Below, piece after piece: positions 15,961-25,139 of a stretch of DNA of 36,794 bases. Each line of letters begins with the position of its first letter. The first letter of the stretch is position 1. The translations under genes and the position numbers were made by a program. This DNA comes from Campylobacteraceae bacterium (lineage in GTDB: Bacteria; Campylobacterota; Campylobacteria; Campylobacterales; Sulfurovaceae): positions 1 through 36,794 of the forward strand of contig JAMOOP010000110.1 in the NCBI GenBank assembly GCA_027065385.1, given 5' to 3'. The notes under the pieces are model-generated. The model saw only the letters and a program-made list of their open reading frames with translations, ran no database searches and had not been told where the DNA came from.

Positions 15961-16650
15961 ATGATATACGCAGGAAATTTTAAGACAAACCATACAAGAC
16001 AATCAACAAGAGAGTATCTTATGAAGATGCAACTCCATCACCATAAAATAAAAGAGGGAGATAGAGTTTTAATCTTCCCTCCTATTACAGCTATTGATAA
16101 TTATGATGTTAACTTTACAATAGGTGTGCAAAATGCTTATCCTATTCAAAATGGAGCTTTTACAGGTGAAGTTGGAGTTGAACAGTTAGAAGAGTTTAAT
16201 ATTAAAACTATTCTTATAGGACATAGTGAAAGAAGGGAAGTTTTAGGTGAAAGCCAAGAGTTTATAGCTAAAAAGTTTAATTTCTTTAAAGATATGGGAT
16301 TTGAAATTATTTACTGTATTGGTGAGCCTTTAGAGGTTAGAGAAGAGGGAGAAGAGGCTGTTATAAAATATCTTTTAACTCAATTTAAAGGGATTGATAC
16401 AGAGTATGATAACTTTTTAGTAGCTTATGAACCTATTTGGGCTATTGGAACAGGAAGAAGTGCAACAGTAGAAGAGATAGCTTCAACTCATAATGAATTA
16501 AAGAGATATATAAATAAACCTCTTCTTTATGGTGGTAGTGTAAAGGGGAGTAATATAGCTGAAATTTCGGCTATAGATAATGTAGATGGTGTACTAGTTG
16601 GTGGAGCTTCACTTAAAACAGAAAGCTTTTTAGAACTAGTTTTGCATTAA
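15961..16650 (+). CDS. tpiA: triosephosphate isomerase, short epsilon-type
   Basis: The enzyme interconverts dihydroxyacetone phosphate and glyceraldehyde-3-phosphate. Catalytic residues are in place: Asn6 and Lys8 in AGNFKTN, His88 in IGHSERR and Glu157 in VAYEPIWAIGTG; the phosphate loop is LYGGSVKGSN and then VLVGGASL. The 229-residue length is shorter than the typical 250 and matches the short form known in Campylobacterota. An AAAGGG sits just upstream and the gene starts 11 bases after pgk, so it completes the gap-pgk-tpiA operon. Confidence 0.95.
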   Translation: MIYAGNFKTNHTRQSTREYLMKMQLHHHKIKEGDRVLIFPPITAIDNYDVNFTIGVQNAYPIQNGAFTGEVGVEQLEEFNIKTILIGHSERREVLGESQEFIAKKFNFFKDMGFEIIYCIGEPLEVREEGEEAVIKYLLTQFKGIDTEYDNFLVAYEPIWAIGTGRSATVEEIASTHNELKRYINKPLLYGGSVKGSNIAEISAIDNVDGVLVGGASLKTESFLELVLH

Positions 16651-16697
16651 TTAATTTAGTTGTAAAGAATTAAATATAGTTATAAGTTTAGCAATTG

Positions 16698-16708
16698 TAT
16701 AATATAAT
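16698..16708 (+). promoter_or_regulatory. -10 region of the LysM gene
   Basis: Two overlapping TATAAT hexamers (16698-16703 and 16703-16708) lie 30-40 bases before the ATG at 16738, preceded by a T-rich stretch. The ribosome site AGGGGA is at 16725-16730 with 7-base spacing. Confidence 0.5.
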
Positions 16709-16737
16709 TTCACAAAATTAAAACAGGGGATTATACA

Positions 16738-17055
16738 ATGCTAAAGAAAATTTTAACATTTAGTCTAAGTATAGGTGCAACTTCTGTACTGTTCTTAGGA
16801 ACAGCACTAGTTGCAAAGGATAAGGTTGTTTTACCACCATCGTGGACAACAACTAGAATAACTTACAATATTACTGTAGAGGAATTAGCTAAAAGATATT
16901 ATGGTGACTCTAAAGATTATAAATATATTTTAGAGGCAAATAAAAATATTTTAAGAGGAAATCATATTGTTCCTAAAAATACAGAAATTAAAATTCCAAT
17001 AACTCCAAAGTTTAGAGACCAACCTGAACAGTTAGGGTGGAACTCTCCATCATAG
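16738..17055 (+). CDS. small exported LysM-domain protein
   Basis: A 105-residue protein. The first 26 residues are a signal peptide (KK start, hydrophobic core, cleavage probably near ALVAKD). Residues about 41-88 form a single LysM-type motif: ITYNITVEELAKRYYG, then YILEANKNIL and VPKNTEIKIPI. LysM domains bind N-acetylglucosamine in peptidoglycan, so a periplasmic wall-binding role is likely. The C-terminal PKFRDQPEQLGWNSPS is not recognised. It has its own -10 boxes and a following hairpin, so it is probably transcribed alone. Confidence 0.8.
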   Translation: MLKKILTFSLSIGATSVLFLGTALVAKDKVVLPPSWTTTRITYNITVEELAKRYYGDSKDYKYILEANKNILRGNHIVPKNTEIKIPITPKFRDQPEQLGWNSPS

Positions 17056-17067
17056 TCAAATTGACTC

Positions 17068-17093
17068 TATCTATCTCTTTTTTGAGATAGATA
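17068..17093 (+). terminator. hairpin after the LysM gene
   Basis: A 10-base perfect stem (TATCTATCTC / GAGATAGATA) encloses a TTTTTT loop, 13 bases after the LysM stop. The T run is in the loop, not after the stem, so it is not a textbook intrinsic terminator in either direction. It may act as a 3'-end stabilising structure or a weak terminator before nifJ. Confidence 0.4.
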
Positions 17094-17139
17094 ACAATCG
17101 CTATTTTATATTCAAATTAAATACAAAAAAGATAATATT

Positions 17140-20100
17140 ATGCAAAAATTACAAATTACAATAGATGGAAATGAAGCTGTAGCACGAGTTGCCTATAAAA
17201 TTAATGAAGTTATTGCTATTTACCCTATTACCCCATCTTCTCCCATGGCAGAACTTAGCGATATATATGCAACTCATAAAGAGAAAAATATTTTTGGAAC
17301 TATTCCTGAAATTATGGAGATGCAAAGTGAAGGTGGAGCTAGTGGAGCAGTACATGGTTCACTTCAAAATGGAGCATTAACTACTACTTTTACAGCCTCG
17401 CAAGGTCTTTTGCTTATGATACCAAATATGTATAAAATCGCAGGAGAACTTACACCTACTGTTTTTCATGTAGCCTCTCGTTCTATTGCATCTCAAGCTT
17501 TATCTATATTTGGTGACCATAGTGATGTAATGTCAGTTAAACAGACAGGTTTTGCTCTTCTATCTTCAAACTCTGTTCAAGAGGCACACGATTTTGCTCT
17601 AATTGCTCAAAGTGCATCTTTAAAATCTCGTATTCCATTTTTACACTTTTTTGATGGATTTAGAACATCTCATGAAGTTAGTAAAATAGAACTACTTAAT
17701 AAAGAAGTTTTAAAAGATATGATAGATGAGGAGTTAGTTTTTAAGCACCGTTCTCGTGCATTATCATCTGATAATCCATTTATTAGAGGAACTTCACAAA
17801 ATCCTGATGTCTATTTTCAAGGAAGAGAGAGTGTAAATAACTACTATATTAATCTTCCTAAAATAGTTCAAGATAGTATGGATAGATTTAAGGAGTTAAC
17901 AAAAAGAGAGTATAAACTTTTTGATTTTATAGGAGATAAAGAGGCTGAAAGGATTATTATACTTATGGGTTCAGGAGCGGAAACTGCTCATGAGACCGTA
18001 GAATATTTGGTAAATCAAGGTGAAAAGGTAGGAGTTATTAAAGTTAGACTCTATAGACCATTTTCTATTGAGTATTTTATAAAATCTCTACCAAAAAGTG
18101 TAAAATCAATAGCTGTTTTAGATAGAACTAAAGAGTCAGGCTCTTTAGGTGAACCACTCTATTTAGATATAGTTAGTGCATTAAATGAACTTAGAGAAGA
18201 TGGAAAATTGGACTTTGATATGCCACATATTATAGGTGGTAGATATGGCTTATCCTCTAAAGAGTTTACCCCTGCTATGGTTAAGGCTATTTTTGATGAA
18301 TTATTAAAATCTAAACCTAAAAATCATTTTACTATAGGAATATATGATGATATAACCAATAGTTCATTAGAGTGGGATAAATCTTTTTCTATAGAGGATA
18401 AAGATAGATTTAAAGGGATATTCTTTGGTTTAGGAAGTGATGGAACAGTTGGAGCAAATAAAAATTCTATTAAGATAATTGGGGAAGAGACAGATAATTA
18501 TGCACAAGGATATTTTGTATATGACTCTAATAAATCAGGTTCAATGACTATTTCTCATTTAAGATTTGGCTCTAAACCTATAAAATCCACCTATCTTATA
18601 GATAAAGCAAACTTTGTAGCATGTCACAGAGCAGTTTTTCTTGAAAAATTTGATATATTAAAACGAGCAGATAACGGTGCTATATTTTTACTGAACTCTC
18701 CATTTCATAAAGATATAGTCTTTTCAAAACTTCCTAAAAAAATACAACAAGAGATAATAGATAAAGAGCTTAGATTTTTTGTAATAGATGCAGGTAGTGT
18801 TGCATTAAAAAGTGGTATGGGAAAAAGAATAAATAGTATTATGCAGACATGCTTTTTTGCAATATCCAATATTTTACCAAAAGATGAGGCTATAGAAAAA
18901 ATAAAAAATAGTATCTATAAAAGCTATATTAAAAAGGGTCAACAAGTAGTTGATATGAATAATCATGCTGTTGATAACACTTTACATAATCTATTTGAGG
19001 TTAAAGTTCCATCTAAAACAGAGGGAGATAAAAAGATGTCTCCTGTAGTTAAGGGTAATTTTAATAAATTTGTAGAGGAGATAACAGCTCAATTAATTGC
19101 AGGTGATGGAGATGAAATTCCTGTATCTAAAATACCAGCTGATGGAACTTGGCAAAGTGGTACAACACAATATCAGAAACGAAATATGGCTTTAGAAGTT
19201 CCTGTTTGGGACGCTAATAGCTGTATTCAGTGTAATAGATGTGTATTAGTTTGCCCTCATGCTGTTATTCGTTCAAAAGTTGTAGATAATGCTCTTTTAG
19301 AAGATGCACCTTTAATATTTTCTACCATTAAAGCTAAAGGAAAAACCTTTAACCCTAGTGATAGATTTACCATAAAAGTATCAGTTGAAGATTGTACTGG
19401 ATGTGGTATATGCGTAGAGGCTTGTCCTGCTAAAAATAGAGAAGATAGTAGTTTAAAAGCTATTAATATGAGACCTATCGAAGAGGCTCATAATGAAGGA
19501 GTTATTAATTGGGAATATTTTACAAAACTTCCATATTATAATAGAGATAGATTAAACCATACAAAAATGAAAGAGTCTCAATTTCTTGAACCTCTATTTG
19601 AGTTCTCTGGTGCATGTGCTGGGTGTGGAGAGACACCTTATATTAAATTAGCTACTCAACTATTTGGAGATAGAATGATAGTTGCTAATGCAACAGGGTG
19701 TTCTTCTATATATGGTGGAAATCTACCAACAACTCCTTGGAAAAAAAATAATAAAGGAAAAGGTCCTGCTTGGTCAAACTCTCTATTTGAAGATAATGCA
19801 GAGTTTGGTTTAGGATTTAGATTAGCTATTGATAAACATACTACTAATGCTAGAGAGATTTTAGAAGAGTTAAAAGATAAGGTGGGAGTTAAACTTAGTG
19901 AAGATATTTTAAACTCAACTCAAAAAGATGAAAGAGAGATATTTAATCAAAGGGATAGAGTAGAAAAACTTAAAGAGATTTTAAAAAATATAAAAGGAGT
20001 AAAAGCTAGAAGATTAGAGAGTATTATTGACTATTTAGTAAAAAAATCAGTTTGGATGATTGGTGGTGATGGTTGGGCTTATGATATTGGTTATGGGGGG

Positions 20101-20673
20101 TTAGACCATGTCTTAGCAAGTGGTAAAAATGTAAATATTTTAGTACTAGATACACAAGTTTATTCAAACACAGGTGGACAAGAGTCCAAGGCTACAATGA
20201 CAGGAGCTGTAGCAAAATTTGCATCAGGGGGAAAACCACAAAATCCTAAAGATTTAGCTATGATGGCTATTGCTTATGGAAATGTATATGTAGCAAGAGT
20301 TGCTATGGGTGCTGATAATGCACAAACAGTTAAAGCATTTATTGAAGCAGAAGCTTATAATGGACCATCTATTATTATTGCTTATTCTCACTGTATAGCT
20401 CATGGGTATGATTTGCGTTATGGAATGGAACATCAAAAGTTAGCAGTTGATAGTGGATTATGGGCAACTTTCCGTTATAACCCTACTTTAGAAAATCCTA
20501 TGCAGTTAGATTATAAAGAGCCTAAAATAGATGTAAAAGAGTTTATGTATAAAGAGACTAGATTTAATATGGTTGAAAAAATGGATGCTAATAGTGCTAA
20601 AGAGTACCTAAATACAGCACGAAAACACGCAAAAGAGATGTATAAAAGATATAAAAATATAGAAGAGATGTAA
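17140..20673 (+). CDS. nifJ: pyruvate:ferredoxin (flavodoxin) oxidoreductase, single chain
   Basis: The 1177-residue single-chain PFOR reversibly converts pyruvate and CoA to acetyl-CoA and CO2 with low-potential electron transfer. Domains in order: N-terminal pyrimidine-binding region (VIAIYPITPSSPMAEL), transketolase-like and gamma domains, two 4Fe-4S clusters (CIQCNRCVLVCPH and CTGCGICVEACPAK), then the TPP domain with a third cluster (CAGCGETPYIKL) and the GGDGWAYDIGYGGLDH and DTQVYSNTGGQ motifs. Length matches NifJ-type enzymes. In an autotroph using the reductive TCA cycle it would run toward pyruvate; that direction is inferred. The upstream ribosome site is weak. No neighbouring ferredoxin gene is seen. 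Confidence 0.96.
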   Translation: MQKLQITIDGNEAVARVAYKINEVIAIYPITPSSPMAELSDIYATHKEKNIFGTIPEIMEMQSEGGASGAVHGSLQNGALTTTFTASQGLLLMIPNMYKIAGELTPTVFHVASRSIASQALSIFGDHSDVMSVKQTGFALLSSNSVQEAHDFALIAQSASLKSRIPFLHFFDGFRTSHEVSKIELLNKEVLKDMIDEELVFKHRSRALSSDNPFIRGTSQNPDVYFQGRESVNNYYINLPKIVQDSMDRFKELTKREYKLFDFIGDKEAERIIILMGSGAETAHETVEYLVNQGEKVGVIKVRLYRPFSIEYFIKSLPKSVKSIAVLDRTKESGSLGEPLYLDIVSALNELREDGKLDFDMPHIIGGRYGLSSKEFTPAMVKAIFDELLKSKPKNHFTIGIYDDITNSSLEWDKSFSIEDKDRFKGIFFGLGSDGTVGANKNSIKIIGEETDNYAQGYFVYDSNKSGSMTISHLRFGSKPIKSTYLIDKANFVACHRAVFLEKFDILKRADNGAIFLLNSPFHKDIVFSKLPKKIQQEIIDKELRFFVIDAGSVALKSGMGKRINSIMQTCFFAISNILPKDEAIEKIKNSIYKSYIKKGQQVVDMNNHAVDNTLHNLFEVKVPSKTEGDKKMSPVVKGNFNKFVEEITAQLIAGDGDEIPVSKIPADGTWQSGTTQYQKRNMALEVPVWDANSCIQCNRCVLVCPHAVIRSKVVDNALLEDAPLIFSTIKAKGKTFNPSDRFTIKVSVEDCTGCGICVEACPAKNREDSSLKAINMRPIEEAHNEGVINWEYFTKLPYYNRDRLNHTKMKESQFLEPLFEFSGACAGCGETPYIKLATQLFGDRMIVANATGCSSIYGGNLPTTPWKKNNKGKGPAWSNSLFEDNAEFGLGFRLAIDKHTTNAREILEELKDKVGVKLSEDILNSTQKDEREIFNQRDRVEKLKEILKNIKGVKARRLESIIDYLVKKSVWMIGGDGWAYDIGYGGLDHVLASGKNVNILVLDTQVYSNTGGQESKATMTGAVAKFASGGKPQNPKDLAMMAIAYGNVYVARVAMGADNAQTVKAFIEAEAYNGPSIIIAYSHCIAHGYDLRYGMEHQKLAVDSGLWATFRYNPTLENPMQLDYKEPKIDVKEFMYKETRFNMVEKMDANSAKEYLNTARKHAKEMYKRYKNIEEM

Positions 20674-20810
20674 CAAAAAGAGTTTGAAAAATATAATAAT
20701 ATTATTTTTATAAACTAGCATATAGTTTAAAGCTTAATATAAGTATTACTCATTATTATAGGAATTGATAATAATCAATATAATAAATTATAACATATAG
20801 GAGATAAAAA

Positions 20811-23318
20811 ATGAAAGCAGTCGTTATGGCAGGTGGCTTTGGAACAAGAATTCAACCACTTACAAACTCTAGACCTAAACCGATGTTGCCAATTATAAAT
20901 AGACCAATGATGGAAAAAACTATGATGACCCTAAAAGATTTAGGAATTAAAGAATTTATAGTTTTATTATATTTTAAACCAGAAATTATACAAGATTACT
21001 TTGGAGATGGAAGTGATTTTGGAATAAAGATTACCTATGTTGTGCCTGATGATGATTATGGTACAGCAGGAGCTGTTAAATTAGCACAAGAGCATATTGG
21101 AGATGAAAATTTTATTATTATTAGTGGTGATTTAGTAACGGATTTTAATTTTCAGAAAATTTTTGACTACCATGCAGAGAAAAAATCTAAATTAACCATA
21201 ACTTTAACTTCTGTTGATAACCCTTTAGAGTTTGGTGTAGTAATAGCAAATGAAGATGGAAAAATAGAAAAATTTTTAGAAAAGCCTAGTTGGGGAGAGG
21301 TATTTAGCGATACAATCAATACTGGAATATATATAATAGAGCCTGAAATTCTAAACTATATACCACAGAATGAAAATTATGATTTTGCTAAAGACCTATT
21401 TCCAAGACTTATGCGAGAAGGTATAGACCTAATGGCAGGGTATGCTAAAGGATACTGGAGAGATGTGGGAAATCCTGAAAGCTATAGAGAAGTTTATGAA
21501 GATATTTTATCTGGTAAAGTTAATTTTAAAATTAATGGCAAAAAACAGATATTCCCTGATGGAGTACTATATAGTAAAAATGGATATAAATTAGATAAAA
21601 GCATAGAGATTATAGGAACAGTTGTTTTAGGAGAAGGTGTTACACTTAAGAAAAATATTAAATTAAATAATATTGTAATTGGAGATAGTGTTACTATTGG
21701 AAAAGATAGTAATATTAGAAATAGTGTTATTTGGGAAAATGTAACTATTGGAAGAGGTGCAAAATTAGATGGTTGTGTAATATGTAATAACAATAAAATA
21801 GGTAAAAACTTTACAGCAAAAGCTGGTCTAATTTTAGCAGAAAATTGTGAAATTGGAGAACTTGTTAATATAGAAAAAGATGTTACTATTTGGGCAGATA
21901 AGGTAATTGAAGATGCCTCTATTATTAGTAATAACTTGATTTTAGGAAGCAAATATAAAAACTCTATTTTTGAATATGGTAAGGTTGTAGGACAATCTAA
22001 TGTTGAACTTTCATGTGAAATGGCAACTAAACTAGCAGAGGCATTTGGTGCAACTCTTCCTGTAGGTTCTACTATTTTAATGTCAAGAGATTATCATAAA
22101 AATTCAAGAATGTTAAAACGGGCATTTGTAGGAGGAATATTATCTTCTGGTGTAAATGTAGTTGATTATAATGCAATTCCATCATCTATTATGCGTTGTA
22201 ATATTGCAACACACGATAAATTTATAGCAGGTGTATATTTTAATCAAAAGATAAATGACCCAACAAGTACTGTTATTACATTCTTTAATAATGAAGCATT
22301 AAGAATAAATAGTGATTTATCTAAAAAAATAGAGAAATCATTTTTTAAAGAGTCATTTAGAAGAGTTGATTACTCAAAAATTGGTGAGATTTATCAATCA
22401 GAACATGAAAAAGAGTATAAATTCTATAAAAAAGAGATAGAAAGACTTTTACAATTACATAAATTTAAATGTATAGATTGTAGAATAGCTGTTGATATGA
22501 TGCACGGAATTGCATCAGAAGTTTTTCCTGATATACTTAATGATTTAGGCATAGATAATATTATGTTTAATGCTCATGAAGATGTATCTCGACTTGCAAA
22601 TATTAATTCACTTGTAAAACAGTCTAATAGTGATATGAGTTCAATTATAAAAGCTCTTAAATTAGATGCTGGATTTATACTATATCCTTATGGTCAAAGA
22701 TTAGATATAGTGTGTGATAATGGAATAGTTCTTAATAAGCAAACCTCTCTGTTTGTTGTATTAATGCTTTTAAATATGGAAGCTAAAAATTTAGGTATTA
22801 AAAGAAGAGTATTTCTTCCAACATGGGCTTCTGATATTGTGGAGTTTGAAAATATTGATATAGAAAGAGGTCAATACTCTAATTTTAAAGATGAAGAGCT
22901 TAGAAAGTATGACCTTGTAGCTACAGGTGAAGGAAACTTTAGCTTTACAGAGTTTGCAACTCATAGAGACTCTATGTATGCAACACTTAAAATACTAGAG
23001 ATGATATTAACACAAGGAGTTAAACTATCTGAACTTATATCTTCACTTCCAAAATTTTATTATAAAACTACCCAAGTACCTTGCACACAAGCACTTAAAG
23101 GCAAAATGATGCGTATGTTCTTACAAGATGCAAAAGGTAAAAAATCATCAACACTAGATGGTGTAAAAATTTGGATAGATAAACATGATTGGATTTTAAT
23201 GATACCTGATTTATATACTGATAATCTCAATCTATATATACAAGCTGAAAATACAGAAAAAGGAGAGGCTATTTTAGAAAAATATAGTAAAAAAATTGAA
23301 AAATGGTCTAAGGAGTAG
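20811..23318 (+). CDS. sugar-1-phosphate nucleotidyltransferase fused to a degenerate phosphohexomutase
   Basis: Residues 1-235 are an NTP-transferase domain (MAGGFGTRIQPLT, RPKPMLPI, FIIISGDLVTDF, EKPSWGE, NTGIYI), probably using GTP/mannose-1-phosphate or UTP/glucose-1-phosphate. Residues about 255-385 are left-handed beta-helix hexapeptide repeats. Residues about 390-835 match the phosphomannomutase/phosphoglucomutase fold, but its active site is lost: the serine loop (TASHNP) reads FNQKINDP (477-484), the metal loop (DGDADR) reads YPYGQR (625-630), and the sugar loop (GExSGH) reads GEGNFSF (706-712). The third domain is probably regulatory or structural. Fusions of this layout exist in other bacteria. 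It lies 2 bases upstream of a second pgk; ribosome site TAGGAG. Confidence 0.88.
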   Translation: MKAVVMAGGFGTRIQPLTNSRPKPMLPIINRPMMEKTMMTLKDLGIKEFIVLLYFKPEIIQDYFGDGSDFGIKITYVVPDDDYGTAGAVKLAQEHIGDENFIIISGDLVTDFNFQKIFDYHAEKKSKLTITLTSVDNPLEFGVVIANEDGKIEKFLEKPSWGEVFSDTINTGIYIIEPEILNYIPQNENYDFAKDLFPRLMREGIDLMAGYAKGYWRDVGNPESYREVYEDILSGKVNFKINGKKQIFPDGVLYSKNGYKLDKSIEIIGTVVLGEGVTLKKNIKLNNIVIGDSVTIGKDSNIRNSVIWENVTIGRGAKLDGCVICNNNKIGKNFTAKAGLILAENCEIGELVNIEKDVTIWADKVIEDASIISNNLILGSKYKNSIFEYGKVVGQSNVELSCEMATKLAEAFGATLPVGSTILMSRDYHKNSRMLKRAFVGGILSSGVNVVDYNAIPSSIMRCNIATHDKFIAGVYFNQKINDPTSTVITFFNNEALRINSDLSKKIEKSFFKESFRRVDYSKIGEIYQSEHEKEYKFYKKEIERLLQLHKFKCIDCRIAVDMMHGIASEVFPDILNDLGIDNIMFNAHEDVSRLANINSLVKQSNSDMSSIIKALKLDAGFILYPYGQRLDIVCDNGIVLNKQTSLFVVLMLLNMEAKNLGIKRRVFLPTWASDIVEFENIDIERGQYSNFKDEELRKYDLVATGEGNFSFTEFATHRDSMYATLKILEMILTQGVKLSELISSLPKFYYKTTQVPCTQALKGKMMRMFLQDAKGKKSSTLDGVKIWIDKHDWILMIPDLYTDNLNLYIQAENTEKGEAILEKYSKKIEKWSKE

Positions 23319-23320
23319 GA

Positions 23321-24532
23321 GTGATAAGTAATATTAAATATATGGCAGGAGTAAAGAGTTTAAAAGATATTGATATTACAGGAAAAAGAGTATTAATCCG
23401 TGTGGACTTTAATGTTCCAATGGATAATGAATTAAATATCTCTGATGATAGAAGAATTAGAGAAGCAATTCCTACTATTAACTACTGTATTGACCATAAT
23501 CCATGCTCTATTACTCTAGTTACCCATTTAGGGCGACCAAAAGGGGAGTATGAAGAGAGATTTAGTTTAAAACATATTCAAAAGAGACTAGAGAGACTTT
23601 TACATAAAAAAGTAGAGTTTGTAGAAGATTTTGAAGCATCAAAAGATGAAATAGCAAGTTGTTCTTTAGAGAGAGTATTTCTTTTAGAAAATATCCGTTT
23701 TAATAAAGGTGAGAAGAGTAATGATTTAGAGTTTGCTAAAAAACTCGGTTCAATTTGTGATGTTTATGTAAATGATGCTTTTGGTACAGCTCATAGAAAA
23801 CACGCTTCAACTTATGGAATTACTGACTTTGTTGAGACTAAAGTAGCAGGTTTTTTAATGAAAAAGGAGATAGAAGCATTTAGTAAAGCTTTAGAGAGAC
23901 CAACAAAACCTATAGCATTAGTTATTGGTGGTTCTAAAATATCTTCAAAAATTACACTTCTAAGTGCTATTATGCCAAAGATTGATAAACTTATTATTGG
24001 TGGAGCTATGAGTAATACTTTTCTATACTCATTAGGGTTTGATATGCAATCTTCTCTATATGAAAAAGAGTTTACAGATATAGCAAAAAAGGTTTTAGAA
24101 GATGCAAAAGAGCATAGTGTCAAAATATATATGCCTGTTGATGTTGTAATTACAGACTCTATAGAAAATCCTATTGATGTCCAAGTAGTCCCAGTTCAAG
24201 ATATATTAGAGGGATTTAAAGCAGTAGATATAGGACCTGCTACTGTTAAGCTATTCTCTGAAGCTGTGCATTTATCAAATACTATTATTTGGAATGGACC
24301 TATGGGAATTTATGAAAAGAGTAGATTTTCAAGAGGAACAAATAGATTAGCAAGTGCTATAGTAGATAGTTATGCCTATACAGTAGTAGGTGGAGGAGAT
24401 ACAGCAGATGCTGTTGAGAAAGCAGGAGAAAATGAAAACTTTAGCTTTATTTCAACAGGAGGTGGAGCTAGTTTAGAACTTTTAGAGGGTAAAATATTAG
24501 CAGGATTTGAGAAACTTGATAGAAAAGATTAA
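23321..24532 (+). CDS. pgk: second phosphoglycerate kinase (GTG start)
   Basis: A complete second phosphoglycerate kinase of 403 residues. Motifs: RVLIRVDFNVPMDN, THLGRPKGEY, VFLLENIRFNKGEKSND, NDAFGTAHRKHAST, VIGGSKISSK, IWNGPMGIYEKS, GGGDTADAVEKAG and [14 protein letters not shown]. All look catalytically competent. It clearly differs from the gap-linked copy along its length, so it is an old paralogue or a transferred gene and not a recent duplication. The GTG start has AAGGAG 5 bases upstream; the internal ATG at 23342 lacks one. It is coupled to the nucleotidyltransferase gene, suggesting a role in a sugar or storage-carbohydrate branch. Confidence 0.93.
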   Translation: MISNIKYMAGVKSLKDIDITGKRVLIRVDFNVPMDNELNISDDRRIREAIPTINYCIDHNPCSITLVTHLGRPKGEYEERFSLKHIQKRLERLLHKKVEFVEDFEASKDEIASCSLERVFLLENIRFNKGEKSNDLEFAKKLGSICDVYVNDAFGTAHRKHASTYGITDFVETKVAGFLMKKEIEAFSKALERPTKPIALVIGGSKISSKITLLSAIMPKIDKLIIGGAMSNTFLYSLGFDMQSSLYEKEFTDIAKKVLEDAKEHSVKIYMPVDVVITDSIENPIDVQVVPVQDILEGFKAVDIGPATVKLFSEAVHLSNTIIWNGPMGIYEKSRFSRGTNRLASAIVDSYAYTVVGGGDTADAVEKAGENENFSFISTGGGASLELLEGKILAGFEKLDRKD

Positions 24533-24587
24533 GATTATAATAACTAATAGGGTAAAATAACACTTTTAAAAAAGGATAGGTAAAAAA

Positions 24588-25139
24588 GTGTTATTAAATA
24601 AAAACAATCGGTTTAATCTTGCTAATTTAATTACTTTTGGTAATATCTCTTGTGGGATTATTGCCATTCATTTTATAGTTCATGGTGAATTTTTTATAGC
24701 TATTATTTTAGCATGGATTGCAGGGGCTTTAGATATAGCCGATGGAAAAGTAGCAAGAAAATATAATCTATCTACTGAATTTGGAATACAAGTTGATAGT
24801 TATGCTGATTTTATCTCGTTTGTAGTTATGCCATCATTTCTACTATATTATGCTATAAGTGCAAATAGTTCAAATATTGAGCAGTTTATTTTAGGAATTG
24901 TCTTTATAGCTTATATTATATCAGGTCTTAGAAGACTTATTGAGTTTAATCTAAAAGTAGAGGTAGGAGAGGCTGAAAAATATTTTACAGGAGTTCCCAC
25001 ACCACTTGGTGCAATTTTACTTTGGGTTTTATATCTTATATTTGCCTATAGCGTAATATCCAATCCCTATATTATAGCTCTATTTGTAGCAGTTATTGCT
25101 TGGTCATTAAATAGTAAAATCAAAATAAGACACCCATAA
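24588..25139 (+). CDS. pssA: CDP-diacylglycerol-serine O-phosphatidyltransferase
   Basis: A 183-residue integral membrane enzyme of the CDP-alcohol phosphatidyltransferase family. The catalytic motif is present in full: DIADGKVARKYN, then STEFGIQVDSYADFIS, giving the DGxxAR...GxxxDxxxD pattern. Family and context (PssA in Campylobacterota has this size) suggest phosphatidylserine synthesis, the first step to phosphatidylethanolamine; PgsA is a less likely alternative. The GTG start at 24588 has AAAGGA upstream. The stop TAA overlaps the ATG of the next gene (TAATG), so the two are translationally coupled. Confidence 0.85.
   Translation: MLLNKNNRFNLANLITFGNISCGIIAIHFIVHGEFFIAIILAWIAGALDIADGKVARKYNLSTEFGIQVDSYADFISFVVMPSFLLYYAISANSSNIEQFILGIVFIAYIISGLRRLIEFNLKVEVGEAEKYFTGVPTPLGAILLWVLYLIFAYSVISNPYIIALFVAVIAWSLNSKIKIRHP

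Noticed and set aside
20254-20436. A small minus-strand frame in nifJ.
   Set aside because: Shadow frame opposite the TPP domain; His/Ser/Ile-rich and without a ribosome site.
20674-20810. A Fur-box-like AT-rich palindrome (ATTGAT-N4-ATCAAT) before the nucleotidyltransferase gene.
   Set aside because: The match to known Fur sites is weak and short A/T palindromes are frequent in this sequence, so no claim is made.
21494-21952. A 152-codon open frame on the minus strand inside the nucleotidyltransferase gene.
   Set aside because: It lies opposite the hexapeptide-repeat region, has a low-complexity Leu/Pro/Ile-rich translation typical of a shadow frame, and no ribosome site. The plus-strand frame has clear domain motifs.
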